A stretch of DNA of 64,000 nucleotides from positions 20,481-84,480 of the forward strand of contig CAJTUF010000014.1 in assembly GCA_910579675.1 (NCBI GenBank), in the 5' to 3' direction. Under the pieces are notes generated by a model. That model was not told where the DNA came from and ran no database searches. It worked only from the letters and a program-made list of their open reading frames with translations. Source of the stretch: an uncultured Muribaculaceae bacterium (GTDB taxonomy: Bacteria > Bacteroidota > Bacteroidia > Bacteroidales > Muribaculaceae). The position numbers and the translations under genes are program-made. Positions 46,703 through 54,208 of this stretch are shown here, one piece after another (within the stretch, counting starts at the first letter, position 1; the number at the start of each line of letters is the position of its first letter).

Positions 46703-48490
46703 TTAGTCGAGTTTGAGCACTGCGAGGAATGCCTTCTGCGGCACCTCCACCGAGCCTATCTGCTTCATGCGCTTCTTGCCCTTCTTCTGCTTTTCAAGGA
46801 GCTTGCGCTTACGCGATATATCGCCGCCGTAGCACTTGGCTGTCACATCCTTGCGCACGGCCTTGATAGTTTCACGCGCTATGATTTTGGCGCCGATGGC
46901 TGCCTGGATGGCTATGTCAAACTGCTGGCGGGGTATCAGCTCCTTGAGCTTCTCACACATGCGGCGGCCAAAGCTCACCGCATTGTCGGCATGGGTAAGG
47001 GTGGAGAGGGCATCCACGCTCTCGCCGTTGAGCAGTATGTCGAGCTTCACCAGCTTGCTCTCGCGGAAGTCGTGGAGATGATAGTCGAAGGAGGCATAGC
47101 CTTTCGATATACTTTTGAGCTTGTCGTAGAAGTCGATCACTATCTCGCCGAGTGGCATGTCGAAGATCATCTCCATGCGGTTGCCCGAGATATACTCCTG
47201 CTTGACAAGCTCACCGCGCTTAGAGAGGCAGAGCGTCATGATAGGGCCGATAAACTCGGCGGCAGTGATGACCGATGCGCGTATATACGGCTCCTCGATA
47301 TGGTCGATGAGGGTGAGATCAGGAAGGCCGGAGGGATTGTGGACCTCGGTCATGGTGCCTTTCTTATCATAGACGCGATATGACACGTTGGGCACTGTGG
47401 TGATCACATCCATGTCAAACTCACGCCCCAGACGCTCCTGGATAATCTCCATATGGAGCAGACCGAGGAAGCCGCAGCGGAAACCGAAGCCGAGAGCCAT
47501 CGACGATTCGGGCTGGAAGGTGAGCGACGCATCATTGAGCTGGAGCTTCTCAAGCGAGGTGCGGAGATTTTCAAAATCTTCGGTCTCTATAGGATACACA
47601 CCGGCAAACACCATTGGCTTCACCTCCTCAAAGCCGTCAATGGCCTCGGCGCAGGGACGCGCCACATGGGTGATGGTGTCGCCCACTTTAACCTCACGCG
47701 AGGTTTTGATGCCCGATATGATGTAGCCTACATTGCCCGCCGAGAGCTCCTGGCGGGGCGACATGTCGAGGCGGAGGATACCGATTTCGTCGGCATGATA
47801 TTCCTTGCCTGTAGCCACGAATTTCACAAAATCATCTTTACTTATGCGTCCGTTGACAATCTTGAAATAGGCTATGATGCCGCGGAAAGGATTGAACACT
47901 GAGTCGAAGATCAGAGCTTGAAGCGGAGCCTCTGGATCGCCCTTGGGTGCGGGCACCCGCTCCACTATGGCGCGGAGCACATCCTCCACCCCCTGGCCCG
48001 TCTTGCCGCTGGCTCGGAGTATCTCCTCGCGTTTGCAGCCTATAAGCTCTATTATCTGATCCTCAACCTCTTCGGGCTTGGCGCTGTCGAGGTCGATCTT
48101 ATTGATCACCGGAATGATTTCCAGATCGTTGTCGATGGCCATGTAGAGGTTGCTTATGGTCTGGGCCTGAATGCCCTGCGAGGCGTCGACTATGAGCAGA
48201 GCGCCCTCGCAGGCAGCAATGGAGCGGCTCACCTCATAGGAGAAGTCCACGTGGCCCGGAGTGTCGATAAGGTTGAGGGCATACTTCTCGCCGTCGAGCT
48301 CATAATCCATCTGGATGGCATGGCTCTTGATGGTGATGCCGCGCTCGCGCTCGAGATCCATATCGTCGAGCACCTGGGCCTGGAGATCCTTGCCTCCTAC
48401 TGTCTTGGTATATTCAAGCAACCGGTCGGCAAGAGTGCTCTTGCCGTGGTCGATGTGGGCTATAATGCAGAAATTACGGATATTTTTCAT
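46703..48490 (-). CDS. lepA: Elongation factor 4 (LepA)
   Basis: A 595-residue translational GTPase. G motifs AHIDHGKSTLADRL (about 10-23), DTPGHVDF and NKIDLD; the LepA-specific C-terminal domain with the highly conserved CYGGDISRKRKLLEKQKKGKKRMKQIG is present. It acts on ribosomes to help assembly and back-translocation. Start ATG 48490 follows a -7 element at 48509-48516. Length is normal. Confidence 0.96.
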   Translation of the reverse strand: MKNIRNFCIIAHIDHGKSTLADRLLEYTKTVGGKDLQAQVLDDMDLERERGITIKSHAIQMDYELDGEKYALNLIDTPGHVDFSYEVSRSIAACEGALLIVDASQGIQAQTISNLYMAIDNDLEIIPVINKIDLDSAKPEEVEDQIIELIGCKREEILRASGKTGQGVEDVLRAIVERVPAPKGDPEAPLQALIFDSVFNPFRGIIAYFKIVNGRISKDDFVKFVATGKEYHADEIGILRLDMSPRQELSAGNVGYIISGIKTSREVKVGDTITHVARPCAEAIDGFEEVKPMVFAGVYPIETEDFENLRTSLEKLQLNDASLTFQPESSMALGFGFRCGFLGLLHMEIIQERLGREFDMDVITTVPNVSYRVYDKKGTMTEVHNPSGLPDLTLIDHIEEPYIRASVITAAEFIGPIMTLCLSKRGELVKQEYISGNRMEMIFDMPLGEIVIDFYDKLKSISKGYASFDYHLHDFRESKLVKLDILLNGESVDALSTLTHADNAVSFGRRMCEKLKELIPRQQFDIAIQAAIGAKIIARETIKAVRKDVTAKCYGGDISRKRKLLEKQKKGKKRMKQIGSVEVPQKAFLAVLKLD

Positions 48491-48508
48491 ACCTGTGTAT
48501 TAAGGCTG

Positions 48509-48516
48509 CAAAGTTA
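48509..48516 (-). promoter_or_regulatory. -7 element for lepA-nhaA
   Basis: The minus strand reads TAACTTTG, fitting TAnnTTTG. It lies 19 bases from the ATG at 48490, so the leader is about 11 bases. Confidence 0.65.
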
Positions 48517-48576
48517 CTACTTTTTTCCGACCGGGCCAACAGCACACGGCTCTTACACCTGTAGCTTATCACGACA

Positions 48577-48606
48577 GCGCGCGGCCCCGTTGCCGTGGCC
48601 GCGCGC
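48577..48606 (-). terminator. GC-rich hairpin after the hexosaminidase gene
   Basis: Arms GCGCGCGGCC (48577-48586) and GGCCGCGCGC (48597-48606), loop of ten. It lies between the 3' end of the minus-strand hexosaminidase and the lepA promoter, so it should insulate lepA from read-through. Confidence 0.7.
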
Positions 48607-48631
48607 TATCTTATCTATCAATCTGTGTTGA

Positions 48632-50881
48632 TTATTTTCCGGTAAAGCGGAACAGGTAGGGGTTCTCACCCTTGTTGAGGCGGCGGGGCTTGATGCGGTC
48701 GCCGTCGGTCATCCAGTAGTACGAGCCGCCCATGCCTCCGTTGCGGATGGCAAAGTTGCCCGAGCCTTCGGGATCGCGTTCTATCACATACGTGTGCCAA
48801 GCAGGCTCGAAGGGATTGGAGGTCTCATTGTTGCTGAATGCGCCGAGTTCATTGACATATCGGCGATCTTTGGCATTGATGATCTGGTAGCGGTCGGTCT
48901 CCGGGTTGAGAGATATACGCCAGAGCTGACGGTCGGGATTGACATCATCTTCCGCAGCCTGCCATACGGGATAGCCGCCCTGACCTCCTGCCTCGGGATT
49001 ACCCAGATAGGCACCGTCGGGCCCGACTATGCGATAAACACCGTTTTCGATCACCGGAGTGGGGAACACATCGTCGCGGTAGGAGTGGCGCTGACGGTAG
49101 GTCGAAGTCATCTCCTTTACATGGCCTTTGATAAATGGCTCGGCATAAAGCGAACCTACCACGGGATTGGCGCTCTTGATGGTGCCCTCGAAGTTGCGGC
49201 TCTCCACTCGCGAGGACTTGTCGGTGAGCGCGGCATAATCGAGATAGGCGTTGACAAAGGCCACCGAATCGTCGGCCACGAGAGCGGAGTGCATGTCGAT
49301 GGCCTTGGCACCTCGCTGGGCGAGCAGCTTCATCACCTCTATCCAGGGACGTATCTCAGAGGTGAGAGGCATGGTGTCGGCGGTAGCAAGCAGCTCGTCG
49401 GCGGCGGCTTCTACGCGTGCAAATTCAGCCTTGAATGCTGCATCCCCCTCAGGTGTTGCACCCGCACTCAGAGCCGCGCCATATTTGTCGATAAGGGCTT
49501 TGAGTTCCGGGCTCTCCTCGGTGCGGCGCAGGCGGTGGGTGTTCTGACCGAGATCCACATTATAGGTACAGAAGGTACGGAACGCCTCCTCATGTCCCGG
49601 TGCCACGGTCTTGATAGCGCGCTCCCACGATTCCTGAGGATTGTATGCGTCGGAATTCCAAAGGAAATCGGCACCGCTGTAGATGCTCACAGTCGAAGCC
49701 TCGGCATATTCCATGGGATTTAGCACAAAGCCCGAGGTCATGGCCGGAGTCTCCTGATCGTTGCCATAAAGCGGACCCATGAGCAGATGGTCAATGCAAT
49801 AGTCGTTGACAGGCCAGTTGAGCCAAATGAAGGGTTGACGCTGTATGAGCGGTTCCACCCACTCTATGTCGGGCACATTGATCATATCGACCACCGAATT
49901 ACCGGTCCACATCACTCTGATCTCGGGATAAGCCTCGGCTCCGAGGGTCTTCAGATACTCGCCCTTGCCGGCCCACAGCTTATTGTATTCCGAGGGGCAC
50001 ATGATGAGTGGAGTCACGTCGGTATGGCGCTTCACAAAGTTGTCGGTGAGATAGTTGAGATAGTCGGCCTGAAGCTTGGCGTCGTAGTTGGATATATCGT
50101 CGAAGAAGATGGCAAATGAGCGGAAGCCCATCTCATACATCTGCTCAAGCTTACGGATAGCGGCGTTGCGGTCCTGCTGTGTTTCTATCGCATTGCCGGG
50201 ATGCATGGCCCACACAAACCACACCTTATTGCGGGCGGCAGCCTGTGCCAGCTCCTTGAGTTCGGCTGCTTTCTCGGCGGGATAGGGTTCGCGCCAGCGG
50301 CTGTGGTGATAGGGATCATCCTTGGGGCCATAGATATAGGTGTCGAGCTTATTGGCTCCATAAAAGTCAAATTGCCTCAGTCGGTCGGTATGGCTCCACG
50401 GATTGCCATAGAAGCCCTCCACCACGCCTCGGTTGGCGCTCTCGGGCCAGTCGGTGATCTCCACCTCTGTGAGCTCGCCCTCAGCTCCATTCATGAGCTG
50501 GAGCAGGGTCTGGACTCCGTAGAATGTACCTTTGGCGTCGTTGCCGGCAATGATGATCTCTTTGGGAGTGACACTCAGATAATAGCCTTCAGCCTTATCG
50601 GGAATGAGCGACGCCACACGCTTCACGGCTTTATCGCCACGGCTACCGATAGTCACCTTGGTCTTTCCGCCGGTAGGGAAAGCCTTTACGAGCGCTGCCA
50701 CGGCGTCAGGATCGGCCTTATCGCCACCCGAGAGCTTGATGCCCTGCGGAGTAGCCACTACCGATGAACCCCACTTCACCGTTTGGGGCAGAGGATTTAC
50801 CGTTACTTCCCTGGCCATAAGGGGTTGGGTGAGGCCGAGGGCTATGAGGGCGGCCAACAGGGGCTGCTTGATTGATTTCAT
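48632..50881 (-). CDS. GH84 beta-N-acetylhexosaminidase, exported
   Basis: A 749-residue glycosidase related to the Bacteroides thetaiotaomicron O-GlcNAcase-like enzyme. Signal peptide 1-23 (ending LMA-REV), an N-terminal hexosaminidase-like domain (about 25-145), the catalytic barrel starting EGFYGNPWSH, with the catalytic Asp pair D261-D262 in FFDDIS, a helical domain and a C-terminal beta-trefoil-like domain (about 610-749, with repeated Tyr-Leu/QW patterns). It removes terminal GlcNAc/GalNAc, probably from host mucin or glycosaminoglycan. Gene has its own promoter (50971-50978); no SusCD pair is near. Confidence 0.93.
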   Translation of the reverse strand: MKSIKQPLLAALIALGLTQPLMAREVTVNPLPQTVKWGSSVVATPQGIKLSGGDKADPDAVAALVKAFPTGGKTKVTIGSRGDKAVKRVASLIPDKAEGYYLSVTPKEIIIAGNDAKGTFYGVQTLLQLMNGAEGELTEVEITDWPESANRGVVEGFYGNPWSHTDRLRQFDFYGANKLDTYIYGPKDDPYHHSRWREPYPAEKAAELKELAQAAARNKVWFVWAMHPGNAIETQQDRNAAIRKLEQMYEMGFRSFAIFFDDISNYDAKLQADYLNYLTDNFVKRHTDVTPLIMCPSEYNKLWAGKGEYLKTLGAEAYPEIRVMWTGNSVVDMINVPDIEWVEPLIQRQPFIWLNWPVNDYCIDHLLMGPLYGNDQETPAMTSGFVLNPMEYAEASTVSIYSGADFLWNSDAYNPQESWERAIKTVAPGHEEAFRTFCTYNVDLGQNTHRLRRTEESPELKALIDKYGAALSAGATPEGDAAFKAEFARVEAAADELLATADTMPLTSEIRPWIEVMKLLAQRGAKAIDMHSALVADDSVAFVNAYLDYAALTDKSSRVESRNFEGTIKSANPVVGSLYAEPFIKGHVKEMTSTYRQRHSYRDDVFPTPVIENGVYRIVGPDGAYLGNPEAGGQGGYPVWQAAEDDVNPDRQLWRISLNPETDRYQIINAKDRRYVNELGAFSNNETSNPFEPAWHTYVIERDPEGSGNFAIRNGGMGGSYYWMTDGDRIKPRRLNKGENPYLFRFTGK

Positions 50882-50970
50882 TCTCTTGCGGTATTAGAAA
50901 AAATTGAGCAATGTTTAGCTTTTTGACACACCACGAGCGCTATAATTATGCACTCTGCGGCATTATTCAG

Positions 50971-50978
50971 CAAATTTA
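50971..50978 (-). promoter_or_regulatory. -7 element for the GH84 gene
   Basis: The minus strand reads TAAATTTG, fitting TAnnTTTG, 90 bases before the ATG at 50881. The leader would be about 83 bases and is AT-rich; I see no riboswitch in it. Confidence 0.5.
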
Positions 50979-51029
50979 CATCTTTTTTTCGTCATTACCA
51001 AACATTAGTTCCCGGCACCTCTCAGAAAG

Positions 51030-51064
51030 GAAAGCCCGGACGCTGGGGGCGTCCGGGCTTTCCG
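51030..51064 (-). terminator. Strong hairpin after the leucine-rich-repeat gene
   Basis: Arms GGAAAGCCCGGACG (51030-51043) and CGTCCGGGCTTTCC (51051-51064), perfect over 14 bases, loop of seven. Minus-strand RNA continues with TTTCTG, T-rich. Ends the gene at 51111-52172. Confidence 0.8.
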
Positions 51065-51110
51065 GGGAGGTAGTTATGTCAAGGAAACTTCCTTGAAGGC
51101 GTTGGCTTTA

Positions 51111-52172
51111 TCAGTCAAACCAGCGGCAAGCGAGCATTCCGAGGTTGTCGCAGCCTACGGTGCGGAGGTCGGTGATCATGTTGTTGCGGCAGTTGACATA
51201 GCTGAGCTGTGAGTCAAATGACACATCAAGCATGTTGAGCTGGTTGTTGTTGCAGATCAGACGCTGGAGGAAGGTCTGATTGGAGAGAGTGAGGTTAGTG
51301 AGGTCGTTGTAGGCGCAATCTACATACTGGAGGTTGTTGCAGCCCTGGACATCAAGAGTGGTCAGGTCGTTGTAGGCGCACACGAGGTCGAGCAGGTTGC
51401 CGCAGTCGTTAACTGCAAGAGCAGTCATGTTGTTGTCGGTGCAGAGGAACGAGGTGAGCATCGGCAGACCCTGAACGTACATCGAGGTGATCTCGTTGGA
51501 GTCGGTGTTGAGGTTTTTGAGGTTTACGAGGCCTACGAGGTTCACGCTCGTGAGCTTGTTGTAACCGCAGTAGAGGTTGGTGAGGTTGGTGCAGTCGTTG
51601 ACATAGAGTGCTTCGAGGTTACAGCTCTGGCAGTTGAGAGTCTTCAGGGTTGAGGAGTTGGCCACATTGAGCTCAACGAGGAGGTTGCCCGAGCAGTTGA
51701 TGCTGGTGATGGCGGGAGCGCCCGAGATATTAAGATCGGTAAGACGGTTCTTGTAGACCTTGAGATCCTGAAGGGCGGTGCAGCCCTCGATATCGATGCT
51801 TGAGAGTACGTTGCGGCTCACATTGAGCTGAGAGAGGGAGGGGGTGTTGCTCACATTGATAGCCGAGATCTTGTTGCGGCTCACGTCTACTTTTTCGAGA
51901 GCCTGGAATCCGGAGAGGTCGAGCGAGCCGGCAAGCTTCTTGTCTTTCCATTCGATGGCGGTTACATGGCCGTTGACCACTGTCACGCCCTCTACTGAGG
52001 CGAGTTGGTTGAGGTCATATATCTTGAGAGCCTGCGCATTGCTCTCTCCGTTTTCTGCGGTCTGGGCGAGGAAGGCTTTAAGCTGCTTAGCCTCGCTCTT
52101 GTTGATGTTCTGTGCGAAAGCCGCCGTGCTTGCTCCGAGCATGATGGCAATCATAATTAACGCTTTTTTCAT
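51111..52172 (-). CDS. Exported leucine-rich-repeat protein
   Basis: A 353-residue protein with a signal peptide (1-20, ending AFA-QNI) and about 11 leucine-rich repeats of about 21 residues (from about 85 to the end), with the Cys/Asn-rich consensus L..L.C..N.LT.L.V..C..L. The repeat stops abruptly at CRWFD with no anchor or sorting domain, so it is periplasmic or secreted by another route. The N-terminal 60 residues are an unknown helical stretch. Such LRRs mediate protein contact and occur in surface proteins. Ligand unknown. Confidence 0.82.
   Translation of the reverse strand: MKKALIMIAIMLGASTAAFAQNINKSEAKQLKAFLAQTAENGESNAQALKIYDLNQLASVEGVTVVNGHVTAIEWKDKKLAGSLDLSGFQALEKVDVSRNKISAINVSNTPSLSQLNVSRNVLSSIDIEGCTALQDLKVYKNRLTDLNISGAPAITSINCSGNLLVELNVANSSTLKTLNCQSCNLEALYVNDCTNLTNLYCGYNKLTSVNLVGLVNLKNLNTDSNEITSMYVQGLPMLTSFLCTDNNMTALAVNDCGNLLDLVCAYNDLTTLDVQGCNNLQYVDCAYNDLTNLTLSNQTFLQRLICNNNQLNMLDVSFDSQLSYVNCRNNMITDLRTVGCDNLGMLACRWFD
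51120..51900 (-). repeat. Leucine-rich-repeat coding array
   Basis: About 63-base units that keep the LRR consensus but differ in DNA sequence, so they look old rather than recently duplicated. Boundaries are approximate. Confidence 0.6.
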
Positions 52173-52398
52173 AACTAATAGTTGTGGAGGTTTATGAGGT
52201 TTGTTTCTTTTGTAACTTAGTTGGTTGTTGTTTCATTCTTGTTACATCTTCTTAACATTGGCGCAACGCAAAAGGTTTTACATTAAGTTAATTTTTTTAT
52301 CCATAAGGCTGAAAATGTCTCTCTCCCATCTCTTATAACCCTATAAATCAAGCTGCTGCATGTCGATATTTTTTCAGCAACCGCATCATCTCCAAAAG
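52173..52398. other. Non-coding region between the LRR gene and dnaB terminator
   Basis: AT-rich upstream region of the LRR gene (52173-52300 holds T-rich stretches and a TTAATGTAAAACCTTTTG-like near-match to a promoter on the minus strand). I see no gene or RNA structure. Short open frames on both strands have no family features. Confidence 0.5.
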
Positions 52399-52443
52399 CG
52401 CCGCAGCTCCATCTCCCTGTCAATGGGAGATGGAGCTGCGGCG
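52399..52443 (-). terminator. Strong terminator of dnaB
   Basis: Perfect 19-base arms (52399-52417 and 52425-52443) around a seven-base loop. On the minus strand it is followed by CTTTTGG (four T). It lies 30 bases after the dnaB stop. Confidence 0.85.
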
Positions 52444-52472
52444 GCTCGATAGCATATTCCTGACGGTGCCGG

Positions 52473-54077
52473 TCAGAACGGAGGGGGTGCGGTGTCGGTG
52501 GTGGGCACAAACACCGGCTGTTCGCGGGGCGTCTGCAGTCCGGCCGCCCCGCCCTGGGCGGGTGGAGGCAGAGCAGCCCCGCCGCCATCGCCCGAGAAGG
52601 CGCTGAGGTCTATGCCCGACGCGGCAGTGGCCGGAAATGCCTCTGCGTCGGCATCGTCCCAATTCTCGAAGCGTGCGAATTTGGCTTTGAAACGGAGCTT
52701 CACATCATCCACACGACCCGAACGGTGCTTGGCCACGATAAACTCGGCCAGTCCGCGGATATCGTTGCCGGCTGCGTCGGTGTCCGACCGCAAGTAGTAT
52801 TCCGGTCGATGGATGAAGCACACTATGTCGGCATCCTGCTCGATGGCGCCGCTCTCGCGGAGGTCGCTCAGCTGTGGGCGCTTGCCCTCCTTGGAGTCGC
52901 CTCGGTTTTCGACCGAACGGTTGAGCTGCGACAGCGCCACGATAGGTATGTTAAGCTCCTTGGCAAGCTGCTTGAGCGAGCGGGAGATCATGCTCACCTC
53001 CTGCTCGCGCGAACCGAAGCGCATGCCCGAGGCATTCATGAGCTGCAGATAGTCGATGATGATAAATTTCACATCATGCTCCCTCACCAGCCGTCGCGCC
53101 TTGGTGCGCAGCTCGAATATCGAAAGCGAGGGGGTATCGTCGATATAGAGGCTCGATCCATACAGGTGTTTGATGCGCGACATGAGCTGATCCCATTCAC
53201 GGTCGGAGAGCTGTCCGCTCTTGATCTTCTCACTCTCCAACTCACACACATTGCTTATCAATCGGTTGACGAGCTGGAGATTCGACATTTCGAGCGAGAA
53301 CACCGCCACCGGAATGTTGTAGTTAATGGCCATATTCTTGGCCATGGAGAGCACAAACGCAGTCTTACCCATGGCAGGGCGCGCAGCTATGATGATCAGG
53401 TCGGAGTTCTGCCATCCCGAGGTGAGCTTGTCGAGCTCGTGAAATCCGCTCTCAAGGCCCGAGAGACCCGAGGTGCGGTTGGCGGCTGCCTGGATCTGGT
53501 TTATGGCGTGGCCTATGACAGGGTCGATCTGGGTGACATCTTTCTTCACATTGCGCTGTGAGATCTCAAAGAGGCGCCCCTCGGCCTCCTGCAGAAGGTC
53601 GTCTACGTCGTTGCTCTCGTCAAACGCCTTCTTTTCTATCTCGGCGGCAAAGGTGATGAGCTCGCGGGCCAGATACTTCTGCGCCACAATGCGGGCGTGA
53701 TACTCCACATTGGCGGCAGAGGCCACGCGCATGGTGAGCGACGACACAAATGCCGGGCCACCGACCTCTTCGAGATTGCCGTCGGCGCGCAACTGCTCTG
53801 TCACCGTCAGCATATCTATCGGGCGCTGCGATGCACCCAGATGCTGGATGGCCTCATAGATCTTGCGGTCGACCGGCTCGTAGAAACACTCCGGCTTAAG
53901 GAGGTCGCACACGGTGGTGTAGGCATCCTTTTCAAGCATCAGCGCGCCCAGAACCGCCTGTTCGAGCTCAGTGTCGGCAGGCTGCTGGCGCCCTCCGAAG
54001 TCATAGAGGGCCTGGCGCTCGCTGTTGCGCCTGTATGAGCCCCCGTTGTTTTGCGGTGTCGATGGTGATATTGGCAT
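52473..54077 (-). CDS. dnaB: Replicative DNA helicase DnaB
   Basis: A 534-residue hexameric helicase. An N-terminal DnaB-N domain (about 35-140), linker, then RecA-like domain with Walker A ARPAMGKT (232-239), IIIDYLQLM and SQLNRSVENR. The last about 45 residues are a Pro/Gly/Ala-rich tail not found in E. coli. There is no intein. The ATG at 54077 lies only nine bases from the -7 element, so the transcript may be nearly leaderless. Cytosolic and essential; no origin is visible nearby. Confidence 0.95.
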   Translation of the reverse strand: MPISPSTPQNNGGSYRRNSERQALYDFGGRQQPADTELEQAVLGALMLEKDAYTTVCDLLKPECFYEPVDRKIYEAIQHLGASQRPIDMLTVTEQLRADGNLEEVGGPAFVSSLTMRVASAANVEYHARIVAQKYLARELITFAAEIEKKAFDESNDVDDLLQEAEGRLFEISQRNVKKDVTQIDPVIGHAINQIQAAANRTSGLSGLESGFHELDKLTSGWQNSDLIIIAARPAMGKTAFVLSMAKNMAINYNIPVAVFSLEMSNLQLVNRLISNVCELESEKIKSGQLSDREWDQLMSRIKHLYGSSLYIDDTPSLSIFELRTKARRLVREHDVKFIIIDYLQLMNASGMRFGSREQEVSMISRSLKQLAKELNIPIVALSQLNRSVENRGDSKEGKRPQLSDLRESGAIEQDADIVCFIHRPEYYLRSDTDAAGNDIRGLAEFIVAKHRSGRVDDVKLRFKAKFARFENWDDADAEAFPATAASGIDLSAFSGDGGGAALPPPAQGGAAGLQTPREQPVFVPTTDTAPPPF

Positions 54078-54085
54078 AGGGGTTG

Positions 54086-54093
54086 CAAAGATA
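54086..54093 (-). promoter_or_regulatory. -7 element for dnaB
   Basis: The minus strand reads TATCTTTG, fitting TAnnTTTG. The ATG at 54077 follows so closely that the predicted transcription start falls about two bases before it. Confidence 0.6.
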
Positions 54094-54145
54094 CGTATTT
54101 TTTATTTTTCAGATGCGCCTCACCCCGCAAAAAAGCTCATGAGGA

Positions 54146-54180
54146 GCGGGCCGACGCCACATCGCGTGTCGCCGGCCCGC
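54146..54180 (-). terminator. Hairpin after the STN receptor gene
   Basis: Arms GCGGGCC (54146-54152) and GGCCCGC (54174-54180), partly extended inward. It lies 29 bases beyond the 3' end of the receptor gene. No clear T-run. Confidence 0.55.
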
Positions 54181-54208
54181 CATAGGAAAAAGTATTGACA
54201 AGTGCTGA

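Noticed and set aside
47453..48631. Open frames antisense to lepA
   Set aside because: Overlap a certain translational GTPase gene and show no recognisable domain.
52283..52588. A 101-residue minus-strand open frame over the dnaB 3' end and hairpin
   Set aside because: It crosses the dnaB terminator and is read in another frame of dnaB; no family feature.
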